Shown here in pieces: positions 40,632-50,110 of a stretch of 64,000 nt of DNA (within the stretch, counting starts at the first letter, position 1; each line of letters opens with the position of its first letter). Source of the DNA: Colwellia psychrerythraea (lineage in GTDB: Bacteria; Pseudomonadota; Gammaproteobacteria; Enterobacterales; Alteromonadaceae); NCBI RefSeq assembly GCF_000764225.1, contig NZ_JQED01000005.1, forward strand, positions 579,865-643,864, written 5' to 3'. Both the position numbers and the translations under genes were made by a program. The notes under the pieces were generated by a model. It had not been told where the DNA came from and did no database searches. It saw only the letters and a list, made by a program, of their open reading frames with translations.

Positions 40632-40720
40632 ATATTGCTCCATAGCTAATAACTGTCACTAGGTATGTATGGCAATAAAACAAAGTGAAAGTTCCACGGA
40701 GAAATACTTACTTACACATG

Positions 40721-40966
40721 TTAATTCTTTTTAATAACATATAAAAAAGGTAGTGTATCTGTTTGTATAGCCAATAACTCATGTTCCATAAAGCGGCAAA
40801 AGCTTGGTATGTCTCTCGCAGTAGATGGGTCATCACATTTTATTAGCAATGTTTCACCGCTAGCAATTTTTCTAATATTCATGCGCACCATCATCACAGG
40901 TTCTGGACAACGTAGGCCAATGGCATCAAGTGTATGATCAGTTTGTTGAAAAATAGAAGTCGTCAT
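40721..40966 (-). CDS. tusA: Sulfur carrier protein TusA
   Basis: The 81-residue protein has the TusA motif [13 protein letters not shown] with the active Cys20, plus the family's C-terminal sheet. TusA accepts persulfide from IscS and relays it to TusBCD for 2-thiouridine in tRNA. It is monocistronic and divergent from slt. Confidence 0.95.
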   Translation of the reverse strand: MTTSIFQQTDHTLDAIGLRCPEPVMMVRMNIRKIASGETLLIKCDDPSTARDIPSFCRFMEHELLAIQTDTLPFLYVIKKN

Positions 40967-41140
40967 TAGCTATACAGTGTAAAGTTAGTTTATCAATAAT
41001 TATACCTTGTTTAGGTCTTTCAACATAAGAAATAAAGCGAGATCAAGGTATAAAAAAATGGCTTTAGCTATACTCAATTAATCGAAATAACTTAGTAGGT
41101 TATCTCCTAAAAATTTATATTACCGACTCCAGAGGTACCA

Positions 41141-43072
41141 GTGAAAAGTATTCTAAAGGTTATGTTACTGTCAATTTGTGCACTTACACCAATGACGAGT
41201 GTGCGAGCAACAGAGAGTTTGCAAATATTGACCGATGTTGGACAACAAAGAATATTCTTAACAGCTGAAAAATTATTAGCAAAAAGTAATTCGCAACAAT
41301 ATCAAAGCTTATATAACCAGTTGTATTACTACCCTTTACAGCCTTACCTAGATCAACGTAGATTAATGGAAAACATGCGGTTATCTTCAGCAGGGGAAAT
41401 TGCCAGTTTTTTAGAAAAATATCAGCATTCACCGTTAGACTGGCCATTACGAAAAGCCTGGTTAACATTTTTAGCCAAAAAAAATAAAGGTGCACTTTTC
41501 CTCGAGTTTTATCAAAGTACTGACAATGATGTGTTGACTTGTCACAAACTCAACTTTTCTTTAGAAGCAGGTCTTCCGGCCAGTGTTGTCCTACCCCAAG
41601 TAACAAAATTATGGTTGGTAGGTAAATCTTTACATAAAGTTTGTGACCCGGTAATTAAGCTGTGGCAACAAGCCGGTTATAGAACTGATGACATTGTCTG
41701 GCAACGTATTGGTTTAGCTGCAGATGGTGGAAAACATACCTTAATTCCATATTTAACAAATTTATTGCCAACAGATCAGCAATATTTGGGGCGATTATGG
41801 CATCAAGTGAGACGTGATCCGGCAAATGTAACGAGACAATATAAGTTTATTAATAAATCGACAAAAGAAAGTCAAATATATACATATGGTATTAAACGCT
41901 TAATTTGGCGTGATCCTGATAAAGCATTAGCCAGCTTTAACAAAGTGCAAGAAGAATTTACTTTCTCAACAAAACAATATCAGCAAATAGTGGCAAAGTT
42001 TGCCGTCGCTTTAGCAAGTAAAAACCATCCTAAAGCGAGAGCTTGGCTAGAAAAGTTGGACCCGCTGAATGTAGATAGCAATATCATGCAGTGGCAATTA
42101 ACAGAAGTATTAAAGCAGCAAAATTGGCAATTGGTTTTGCAAGAGTTGGCAAGCATGCCGGAAAAATATAAAACAAAATTGCAGTGGCGTTACTGGTATG
42201 CAAGGGCATTGATCGAAACGGATGACTTAGAGCATGGCCAAGATGTTATGAATGAATTATCAAGTAAACGTCATTATTATGGGTTTTTGGCGGCAAGTTA
42301 TTTAGAAACTCCTGTTAGTCTACAAGACAGTCCGTTAGCAATCAGTAGTCAGGAGAAAAAAGCAATATTGTTATATCCTTCAGCAAAGCGGGCATTTGAA
42401 TTTTACTATTTAGGCCGTTATGTCAAAGCACGAAGAGAGTGGCGCTATTGGCTTACACAGCTTAATAAGCGTGAAAAATTAGTTGCGGCAAAACTCGCTA
42501 ATGAAAATGGCTGGTTTGATCGGGCAATATTCACTTTGTCACAAGTTGGTTATATGGATGATGTTGAATTGAGGTTTCCAAAGGCCTTTGATAAGAAAAT
42601 TAATCAGCATGCTAAGAAGCAAGAGATTAACCCTGCTTGGGCCTTTGCCATTGCGAGGAGAGAAAGCTCGTTTATGACAGACGCAAGTTCACCGGTAGGC
42701 GCAAAAGGGTTAATGCAGCTTATGCCTAAGACTGCAAAGCAATTAAAGCGAGGTAATGTTAGTCGACAGTATTTGTTCAATGCGGATAATAATATAAAAT
42801 TAGGAACAAAGTATTTACGTAACCTTTTGGATAAAAATAAAGGGAATCAGGTTCTTGCTACCGCTTCGTACAATGCAGGGCCTTATAGAGTAAAACGCTG
42901 GTTAAAGGACAGTCATGCTATGCCTGCGGATATTTGGATAGAAACAATTCCTTTTAAAGAGACCCGTAATTACGTAAAAAGCGTCTTAGCGTATCAAGAG
43001 ATTTATCAGCATATACCTGGGCAAGTCAGTCAAGTTTTTGAGCAAGTTATCAATATGAGCATTGGTGATTAA
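41141..43072 (+). CDS. slt: Soluble lytic murein transglycosylase Slt
   Basis: The 643-residue protein starts at GTG 41141 behind AGAGG. It has a signal peptide (about 1-23), a long helical superhelix U-domain (about 30-480), and the C-terminal SLT domain. The catalytic Glu508 is in ARRESSF, followed by SSPVGAKGLMQLMP and ATASYNAGPYRV. It matches E. coli Slt70 (645) in length. It cleaves peptidoglycan to 1,6-anhydro muropeptides in the periplasm. Confidence 0.96.
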   Translation: MKSILKVMLLSICALTPMTSVRATESLQILTDVGQQRIFLTAEKLLAKSNSQQYQSLYNQLYYYPLQPYLDQRRLMENMRLSSAGEIASFLEKYQHSPLDWPLRKAWLTFLAKKNKGALFLEFYQSTDNDVLTCHKLNFSLEAGLPASVVLPQVTKLWLVGKSLHKVCDPVIKLWQQAGYRTDDIVWQRIGLAADGGKHTLIPYLTNLLPTDQQYLGRLWHQVRRDPANVTRQYKFINKSTKESQIYTYGIKRLIWRDPDKALASFNKVQEEFTFSTKQYQQIVAKFAVALASKNHPKARAWLEKLDPLNVDSNIMQWQLTEVLKQQNWQLVLQELASMPEKYKTKLQWRYWYARALIETDDLEHGQDVMNELSSKRHYYGFLAASYLETPVSLQDSPLAISSQEKKAILLYPSAKRAFEFYYLGRYVKARREWRYWLTQLNKREKLVAAKLANENGWFDRAIFTLSQVGYMDDVELRFPKAFDKKINQHAKKQEINPAWAFAIARRESSFMTDASSPVGAKGLMQLMPKTAKQLKRGNVSRQYLFNADNNIKLGTKYLRNLLDKNKGNQVLATASYNAGPYRVKRWLKDSHAMPADIWIETIPFKETRNYVKSVLAYQEIYQHIPGQVSQVFEQVINMSIGD

Positions 43073-43232
43073 TTGATTAAGAGTTAGTTAAAGGCTTTAG
43101 CCTCTTTGCAAAGTTATATGCACAAACTTAGCACATTTTAAATGGAGCATTCTCTTGTCAATGGCATGGCTTTTTGGGGATATGCTATCATGAGTGAAAT
43201 TTTTTGATGGCCGTTTTTCGGAGACAGAATAC

Positions 43233-44564
43233 ATGACAACACTTCATACTAAGTTGGCTAGCCAATATCCAGCCCATATTGCCCAATTGCAACAGATGAC
43301 TAAATCAGTACTTTCACGTGAAAATCTAGAAGGTTTAGTTATTCATTCAGGACAGGAAATTAAGGCTTTTCTAGATGATAACTGCTACCCGTTCAAAGTA
43401 AATCCTCACTTCAAATATTGGCTACCATTAATTGATATTCCAAACTCTTGGTTAGTGGTCAATGGTGAAGACAAACCAACACTCATTTACTATCAACCTG
43501 TAGATTTCTGGCATAAGGTAACACCTTTAGCAGAAAGTTATTGGGGTGAGCTTTTTACTATCAAAATATTAACTAATGCAAGTGAGGTAGATAAGTTATT
43601 ACCTTATGATAAAAAGGGCTTTGCTTATATTGGTAGTCACTTTGAAGTCGCAACAGCACTGGGGTTTGAAGCTATTAATCCTGAAGCATTACTTAATTAC
43701 ATTCATTACCATCGTGGTTATAAGAGTAAATATGAACACGAATGTCTTCGCCAATCGAATGCTTTAGCAGTAAAAGCACATCAAGCAGCCCGTAATGCCT
43801 TTTTACAAGGTGATAGTGAATACGATATTCAACATGCGTATCTTAAGTCTATAGGTTACGGTACGAATGACACACCATACGGTAATATTGTTGCCTTAAA
43901 TAAAAATTGCTCCATTTTGCACTACATGTCTTTGGATAAGATGGCACCACAAGTACATCAATCATTTCTCATTGATGCCGGTGCTAATTTTAATGGTTAT
44001 TCTGCAGATATTACCCGTACCTATTCATATAAAAATGATAAATTTGCTGAATTGATTGCCCGTATGGATAAGCTGATGCTTAATGCCGTCGCAGGATTAA
44101 AGCCAGGGGTGAGTTATGTTGATCTTCATATAGAAACACATAGAGCCATAGGTCAGGTATTGCGTGATTTTAACTTTATCAATGTTGATGCTGATACGGC
44201 TGTAGAATCAGGTATCATTTCAACATTTTTCCCACATGGTTTAGGTCATCATTTAGGTTTACAAGTACATGATGTTGGTGGTTTTATGGCTGATGAACGT
44301 GGAACCCATGTTAATACGCCAGCAGCACATCCATTTTTACGAACGTCACGTATGATAGAAGCAAACCAAGTTTTTACTATTGAGCCTGGTTTATATTTCA
44401 TTGATTCATTATTAGCAGACTTAAAAACATCGGCTAATGGCGATCAAGTTAACTGGCAAAATGTGGATGAAATGCGTTGTTTTGGTGGTATTCGCATAGA
44501 AGATAATATTATTGTTCATCAGTCACATAATGAGAATATGACTAGAGATTTAGGCTTAAGTTAG
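43233..44564 (+). CDS. pepQ: Xaa-Pro dipeptidase PepQ
   Basis: The 443-residue protein (start ATG 43233, CGGAG upstream; a GTG at 43194 is unlikely) has an N-terminal domain and a C-terminal pita-bread metallopeptidase domain. All five metal ligands are present: Asp248, Asp259, His339, Glu384 and Glu423, within LIDAGANFNGYSADITR and HGLGHHLG. It splits X-Pro dipeptides in the cytoplasm. Its TAG stop (44562-44564) is also the first triplet of the TAGGGTC repeat element, so the element abuts the coding end exactly without shortening the protein. Confidence 0.96.
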   Translation: MTTLHTKLASQYPAHIAQLQQMTKSVLSRENLEGLVIHSGQEIKAFLDDNCYPFKVNPHFKYWLPLIDIPNSWLVVNGEDKPTLIYYQPVDFWHKVTPLAESYWGELFTIKILTNASEVDKLLPYDKKGFAYIGSHFEVATALGFEAINPEALLNYIHYHRGYKSKYEHECLRQSNALAVKAHQAARNAFLQGDSEYDIQHAYLKSIGYGTNDTPYGNIVALNKNCSILHYMSLDKMAPQVHQSFLIDAGANFNGYSADITRTYSYKNDKFAELIARMDKLMLNAVAGLKPGVSYVDLHIETHRAIGQVLRDFNFINVDADTAVESGIISTFFPHGLGHHLGLQVHDVGGFMADERGTHVNTPAAHPFLRTSRMIEANQVFTIEPGLYFIDSLLADLKTSANGDQVNWQNVDEMRCFGGIRIEDNIIVHQSHNENMTRDLGLS

Positions 44565-44829
44565 GGTCTGTTGACCTTTCATTTTAGTCTCTGTTATAGG
44601 CTAATTGTTAAGTTAACAAGACAAAAGAGTGCTATGTAGTCACTCTACTATAATGATTTTCAACGCTGTTAAGTTGAAAATTAGCCATCGCCCTTCGGGT
44701 TGCCTTGAAAAAGCGTCATTCTTTGTTGCTTCATTCGCATTTGGAACAAGCAAATATTGAATGAAGCGCCTCGATTGCCATCTTATTCAAGTGCAACAGA
44801 GTTACAAACTGAAAGATCAACAAACCCTA
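44562..44829. repeat. TAGGGTC-ended inverted-repeat element, copy 2
   Basis: The left end TAGGGTCTGTTGACCTTTC (44562-44580) and the reverse complement of the right end, TAGGGTTTGTTGATCTTTC, match at 17 of 19 bases. The 268-bp unit shares its ends and the internal TAGTCACTCTA motif with the element at 11182-11508. It spans the gap from the pepQ stop to 22 bp before yigZ. It contains no ORF of note. Confidence 0.75.
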
Positions 44830-44851
44830 TTTCAGAGAAGTAAAATTTATT

Positions 44852-45466
44852 GTGACAAAATCCTACGCTATAGCGGTTAATGATGTTGAAGAGGAAAGCA
44901 TTGTTAGCCGTAGTCGATTTATTTGCTATCTTCGTCCTTGTGACAATATTGCACAAGCTAAGGCTATGTTAAAAGAGCTGCAGCAACTTCACCCGCAAGC
45001 GAGTCATCATTGTTCTGCTTTTCTGACAAAAGCGGCCGATGATAGTCAAGGTTACGGGTTTTCTGATGATGGAGAACCGACAGGCACCGCGGGAAAACCA
45101 ATGTTATTGGCATTACAAGGGGGTGGCATAGGCCAAGTTTGCGCAATTGTTGTTCGATATTTTGGGGGAACTAAATTAGGAACTGGTGGTTTACAAAGAG
45201 CTTATGGTGGTAGTGTTCGCCAAGCATTAGCATTTTTACAGTCAAAAATTAAAATAGCTATGGTGCATAAAACCTTAGCATGTCAATATAGCCAAATAGA
45301 TGATGTTTTGCATTTGCTTAGGCAAATTGAAGGTAAAGTTGTCACTCAGGATTATCAACAAACAGTCATTTTTCGACTCGCGATTCCAATAGAAAAATTG
45401 GGTTTAATGCAGGATAAGTTACATACATTGTCTTCAGGACAATTAAAGTTGACTACTATCGAATAA
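44852..45466 (+). CDS. yigZ: YigZ/IMPACT family protein
   Basis: The 204-residue protein starts at GTG 44852. It has the UPF0029/IMPACT N-terminal domain with SRFICYLRP, HHCSAFLT, FSDDGEPTGTAGKPML and VRYFGGTKLGTGGLQRAYG, and a DUF1949-type C-terminal domain. The biochemical role of the family is not settled. It sits between pepQ and trkH, as in E. coli (pepQ-yigZ-trkH), and the three are probably expressed in series. Confidence 0.94.
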   Translation: MTKSYAIAVNDVEEESIVSRSRFICYLRPCDNIAQAKAMLKELQQLHPQASHHCSAFLTKAADDSQGYGFSDDGEPTGTAGKPMLLALQGGGIGQVCAIVVRYFGGTKLGTGGLQRAYGGSVRQALAFLQSKIKIAMVHKTLACQYSQIDDVLHLLRQIEGKVVTQDYQQTVIFRLAIPIEKLGLMQDKLHTLSSGQLKLTTIE

Positions 45467-45490
45467 TAAATCGAATAAGAAAAATAAAAC

Positions 45491-46942
45491 GTGCAATATA
45501 AAAATATTATCCGAATTTTAGGCTTATTGGTTGGGTTACTTAGTGTGACCATGTTGCCTCCTGCGTTAATTTCACTAATCTACCGCGATGGTGGTGGTTT
45601 ACCCTTTATTCTGGCTTTTCTATGGTGTATTTGTACCGGTTTTTTAGCTTGGTATCCAAACCGTCTCGAAAAAACAGACCTGAAAGCCAGAGAGGGCTTT
45701 TTAATTGTTGTACTCTTTTGGTTTGTATTAGCTAGTTTTTCCGCTATTCCTTTGATGTTATTAGAACAACCCAATCTGTCCACTGCAGATGCTTTTTTTG
45801 AATCCTTTTCAGGGTTAACTACAACAGGGGCAACGATTTTAAATCATATTGATGATTTACCTCACGCAGTCTTGTGGTACCGTCAACAACTACAGTGGTT
45901 AGGTGGTATGGGGATAATAGTATTAGCCGTTGCCGTACTGCCTATGCTTGGTATCGGTGGAATGCAGCTATATCGTGCGGAAACTCCAGGGCCAGTAAAA
46001 GACTCTAAAATGACCCCCCGAATTGCTGATACGGCAAAGCATTTATGGTACATCTATTTAGGGTTAACTATTGCTTGTGCTTTAGCATATTGGCTTGCTG
46101 GCATGTCAGGGTTTGATGCTATTTGCCATGCTTTTTCAACGATTGCTATTGGTGGTTTTTCTACCCATGATGCCAGTATGGGCTATTTTAATAGTCCAAC
46201 CATTAACTTAGTGTGTGTGACATTTCTACTGATTGCAGGGGTGAACTTTGCTTTGCATTATGCCGCAGTGCAAAGTCGATCGATAAAGAGTTATTTCTAT
46301 GATCCTGAGTTTAAGGTATTTATTGGTATTCAAATTGTACTGACTTTAATTTGTTTTATCGTGCTCTTAACTACAGGTACCTACCAAGATGCTGATCAAG
46401 CATTAGACCAAGCATTATTCCAGTCTGTTTCTATTAGTACGACAGCGGGGTTTGCCACGACTTCTTTTGCGGATTGGCCAACGTTATTGCCCATGCTACT
46501 TATTTTTTCAAGTTTCATTGGTGGTTGTGCAGGTAGTACCGGTGGTGGTATGAAGGTAGTACGGGTAGTCTTATTATATTTACAAGGGTTGCGTGAATTA
46601 AACAAGCTGGTACATCCCAAAGCCATTTTTAGTATTAAACTAGGTCGAAAAGTGTTGCCTGATCGTGTTGTTGAAGCGGTATGGGGGTTCTTTTCTGCAT
46701 ACGCAGCTGTGTTTGTGATTTGTATGTTATTGCTATTGGCTGCTGGCATGGATGATATTACGGCCTTTACCGCTGTAGCTGCCTGTATTAATAATCTTGG
46801 TCCAGGGTTAGGGGAGGTTGCGGCAAACTTTTCTTCGATTAACGATATGAGTAAGTGGGTATTAATCATGGCTATGTTGTTTGGTCGTCTAGAAATATTT
46901 ACCTTGCTTGTTCTATTTACGCCTGCCTTCTGGCGTTCATAA
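45491..46942 (+). CDS. trkH: Trk potassium uptake system membrane subunit TrkH
   Basis: The 483-residue protein starts at GTG 45491 and has the SKT/TrkH layout with about ten membrane helices and four pore loops. The filter segments are LTTTGATI, TIAIGGFSTHD, STTAGFATTSF and NNLGPGLG, each with the expected Gly. It works with the TrkA regulatory subunit, encoded here at 50111-51487. It is 24 bp after yigZ; a 13-bp hairpin follows its stop. Confidence 0.97.
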   Translation: MQYKNIIRILGLLVGLLSVTMLPPALISLIYRDGGGLPFILAFLWCICTGFLAWYPNRLEKTDLKAREGFLIVVLFWFVLASFSAIPLMLLEQPNLSTADAFFESFSGLTTTGATILNHIDDLPHAVLWYRQQLQWLGGMGIIVLAVAVLPMLGIGGMQLYRAETPGPVKDSKMTPRIADTAKHLWYIYLGLTIACALAYWLAGMSGFDAICHAFSTIAIGGFSTHDASMGYFNSPTINLVCVTFLLIAGVNFALHYAAVQSRSIKSYFYDPEFKVFIGIQIVLTLICFIVLLTTGTYQDADQALDQALFQSVSISTTAGFATTSFADWPTLLPMLLIFSSFIGGCAGSTGGGMKVVRVVLLYLQGLRELNKLVHPKAIFSIKLGRKVLPDRVVEAVWGFFSAYAAVFVICMLLLLAAGMDDITAFTAVAACINNLGPGLGEVAANFSSINDMSKWVLIMAMLFGRLEIFTLLVLFTPAFWRS

Positions 46943-46974
46943 ATCGTATATAGCTAAATATCTATATACGATTT
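46941..46974. terminator. 13-bp perfect hairpin between convergent genes
   Basis: AAATCGTATATAG (46941-46953) and CTATATACGATTT (46962-46974) pair perfectly around an eight-base loop. It begins inside the trkH stop codon and lies between trkH (+) and the large peptidase gene (-), so it could serve both. The stem is AT-rich, and only a short T-stretch follows. Confidence 0.7.
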
Positions 46975-47008
46975 CATTACTCTTCTAACTACAATCTTAA
47001 CTGGTTAA

Positions 47009-49948
47009 TTACCATTTATAACTGAGTGCTACCCAGCCTTGAGTATCTGAACTTGTCGTCTCTGGATTTACTTGTGCGACACCATAATTAATGGCTATAT
47101 TGGTTAACCCAGTAAAACCAAAGTCATTATTCAGTGACCCTTTTACACCGTAGCTATCAATAACCTCCTGCTCTGCCATTTTATGGCGAGTATAAAAAAT
47201 CTCGATAAACCTTACGGGTATATAGGCTTGATAAGCTTGATAGTCATTACCCACTTGACGATAAAACGCTAATTCAGGGGCTAATTGTTTATTGAGATGC
47301 GCTTTTTCTTGAATTAGTGTTGAAGCGTAACCACCTAAACTGAGGATTTCACCAGCATCTTCTGAACGTTGTGCCCACAAATAATTAAAACCTAAAGTAA
47401 AGCCGTGTATATGCGCGTTCAAGTTTACTAGACCATTACTACCAGTATAACTACCGTTATTACCATTAACTTCTGCTAGATCATCTTGGGCTGAAATCAG
47501 TTGAGCATTTATTGTTTGAGCTATCCCCCAGCTCTGTTGATCGTGTGACCAACTTTGTTCAATACCGAGAGAGAAAGACAGGCTAGAAAAATCAACATGC
47601 TGGCTGCTTTCAAATTGTGATGCTTGTGCTTGTGCAAATACATCGATAGTCAGGGTTTCTTTGCTATAGGGATAACGAGCTTCAAGTAATAGTCCTTGTT
47701 CCGTTATTTTACTTAAGTTTAATGCATCACTATCTTGTTTATCTGTTTTCAAGTCAAAGACATAACCATGGGCTAGTAATTTTATTGGCCAACCTTGCCA
47801 ACGGACAGCACCAGATGCACCAGAGATAATGTTTTTGAATATATCTTGGCTTGCATTAACTTGCCAATCAAAACGAGAAAGTATATCTCCGGATTTATAA
47901 CCAATTTCTAACATACTACTGCTAGCTGAATAAATACTCTCAGCGATTGTTATTGTCCCTTGTTGTGGACCAATACCATAGGGCGATTGTCTGCCAATAC
48001 TTTCATCAACTACTATAGTTGCTTCAGGTAGTTTTAACTTGTCAGCCAAATGAACCGTCATTGCTGAGGTTGTTGTGGTGCTTGTTATTATCTGCTTATT
48101 GGCCTTATTTAAATCAAGCTGATAAATATCGGGCCCTTGTGCATTAATCGCCATATGAAGCAGTTCACTATCTGCTTTTACCATAGGCCAAGTAATAACT
48201 TGTTCTCCAGACGTCAAAGCGGATAAAACTTTATTTGAAAAATCATATTTGTATAGGCGTGTTGCACTTTCTAAGCCAGCAACAAAATACAGTGATTGAC
48301 CATCTTTAGACCATTCAGGGAAAGAAAGAAATTGATAGTGTTTAGGCAAAGGTATAATTTGCGTTTGTTCACTATCAAACTGGCGTACGTTTAATTGCCA
48401 TTTATTGTTTAGGCTTGAGCTAATATAAGCAAAACTAGTGGAAGGGGAGTCATCAATAGTTGGTCTCAGTCGAGGAAAATCGTAAACTTTCTCAAGGCTT
48501 GGTGGTGTTAGCTCTTCAATGACTTCACCTAAGGAACCAGGGGCTAAATTTATTTTTACTAATTGTGAGTTACCAAATCGACTGCGCTCAGCAACAATAA
48601 ATTGTCCATCGTTACTAATATCAAATCGACGGATGTTTGCACTTCTTGTCAGTTGTTTTATTGTGTCTGTTGGTAAGTGCCAAGAAAAGAGATCTTGATG
48701 GTAGTTGTTTTTCTTCGATAAGCTACTAGAGCCATAAATAATGGTATTATTATCAAGCCAACGTGGATTTTTTATACCTCGATTGTTTCGTTGATTTAAG
48801 GTGTATGCTACTTCTCGTTTAAAAACATTGGGCGCTTTATCCGCAATATCTTGTGGGTCATCAGCTAATAATTTTTCGGATTTTTTTGCAAACTCTTCTA
48901 TGCTTTTTGTGTTTTCACCTGTGTTATAGATAGTTAACTGGGTGGAATTACCTTTTTCTGTTCGTTGAGTTTCAACAACAGCAAGGTGATCACCGTTGGG
49001 ACTTAAACTTGGACCACTGGTATAACCGGTTAAATCTAACCATAATTTTGAACGATTATCCTCGTTACTTTGCGCTGTTAATTGAACTTCGTGTTGCATT
49101 GCTTTAAAGGTGTATTCAGCAATAAAGCGTTGATAAAGGTTTTTCGCTGTATCTGGAAATACACCTTGGAATGCCATTTCAAAGTCACGTTGTTCAACCG
49201 CAGACCAACGAGTCCAAACAGAATCAAGTGTCTCTTCGCCGTAGTTATCTTCTAACCATTTTAAATAGCGTACACCAACAAGATAGGCCATAGAGCCAGA
49301 CATGAAACTATCATCGCCTGCATTCAATTGGTCATAACTAGGCAAAGCACCTTGTCGAGCAAATTGCTGAATGATTGCTTCCACTTGATTATTAAATAAT
49401 CTGCCTCGACCGGTCAGTTTGGATTCGAGCAATGTGGCATAACCTTCACTTACCCAACGCTCTTCATTGATTTGTGAAGCATCATAAATATCATACCAGT
49501 TAGCTAAATTATTACGCCATGTACTTCGGCTTTTCTGTCCCAAATGCACAAGGTGAACATATTCATGCAGCACTAATAGTTGTTGCCAACCGGTAGAGTT
49601 AGCAATAATAGTGTCTGATTGAGGGGGGGTGGCAAAGAAAGCCATATAAGGTCGATGACTTAGCGGTAAGGCAAAGCCATTAGCTGCATTGTAAGGATCA
49701 ACGATATAAGCATCGACTTTTTCTGTAAGGATACGACCTTGTTGTTCTTTAATAAGTTGGCGAACAACTTCCATCTCTCTTGCACTTGATAAGGCCCATC
49801 GACGGTATTCAGGGGTGAAATGAACGCGAAAATTTTCAGTTTCAAAAGTTTGCCAGTTTTGAGTACTATCAACAAGCTCAGCTTGGCTATTAAAAGCTAT
49901 ACTGCTTAATGCTAGCGTGATGGCCGTGAGTACTTTAGATACTTTCAT
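47009..49948 (-). CDS. Secreted gluzincin-type peptidase with beta-propeller and C-terminal barrel-like region
   Basis: The 979-residue protein has a signal peptide (about 1-23, NSQA). A zinc-peptidase domain follows (about 35-290) with HEYVH at 128-132 and the third ligand Glu168 in WVSEGYATLLES, a peptidase-MA/M1-like arrangement. TolB/WD40-like repeats (about 300-660) contain SPNGDHLAVVE, DISNDGQFIVAE and FPEWSKDGQSLYFVA. A final about 300-residue beta-rich region ends LSYKW and resembles an outer-membrane barrel. It is probably secreted or surface-anchored; the substrate is unknown. It is monocistronic, with AAGGA before the ATG. Confidence 0.8.
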   Translation of the reverse strand: MKVSKVLTAITLALSSIAFNSQAELVDSTQNWQTFETENFRVHFTPEYRRWALSSAREMEVVRQLIKEQQGRILTEKVDAYIVDPYNAANGFALPLSHRPYMAFFATPPQSDTIIANSTGWQQLLVLHEYVHLVHLGQKSRSTWRNNLANWYDIYDASQINEERWVSEGYATLLESKLTGRGRLFNNQVEAIIQQFARQGALPSYDQLNAGDDSFMSGSMAYLVGVRYLKWLEDNYGEETLDSVWTRWSAVEQRDFEMAFQGVFPDTAKNLYQRFIAEYTFKAMQHEVQLTAQSNEDNRSKLWLDLTGYTSGPSLSPNGDHLAVVETQRTEKGNSTQLTIYNTGENTKSIEEFAKKSEKLLADDPQDIADKAPNVFKREVAYTLNQRNNRGIKNPRWLDNNTIIYGSSSLSKKNNYHQDLFSWHLPTDTIKQLTRSANIRRFDISNDGQFIVAERSRFGNSQLVKINLAPGSLGEVIEELTPPSLEKVYDFPRLRPTIDDSPSTSFAYISSSLNNKWQLNVRQFDSEQTQIIPLPKHYQFLSFPEWSKDGQSLYFVAGLESATRLYKYDFSNKVLSALTSGEQVITWPMVKADSELLHMAINAQGPDIYQLDLNKANKQIITSTTTTSAMTVHLADKLKLPEATIVVDESIGRQSPYGIGPQQGTITIAESIYSASSSMLEIGYKSGDILSRFDWQVNASQDIFKNIISGASGAVRWQGWPIKLLAHGYVFDLKTDKQDSDALNLSKITEQGLLLEARYPYSKETLTIDVFAQAQASQFESSQHVDFSSLSFSLGIEQSWSHDQQSWGIAQTINAQLISAQDDLAEVNGNNGSYTGSNGLVNLNAHIHGFTLGFNYLWAQRSEDAGEILSLGGYASTLIQEKAHLNKQLAPELAFYRQVGNDYQAYQAYIPVRFIEIFYTRHKMAEQEVIDSYGVKGSLNNDFGFTGLTNIAINYGVAQVNPETTSSDTQGWVALSYKW

Positions 49949-50110
49949 AAAATTCCTTGTAAATTATTAGCTTTTTATACGAACAAGGAAGATTATTACA
50001 GCTAATCAATTGCAGGATAAGTGGTTAGCTGTAAATAATTATGTCAAAGAGGAGAGGTTGAAGTCATTAACATGCAAAGAGTATTACGTTAGGTAAAGTT
50101 AACAATGAAT

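Noticed and set aside
43312..43323. TTTCACGTGAAA core inside pepQ, resembling parS
   Set aside because: Only 12 of 16 parS positions match; the outer bases (AC/AT) differ, so it is noted as a degenerate look-alike.
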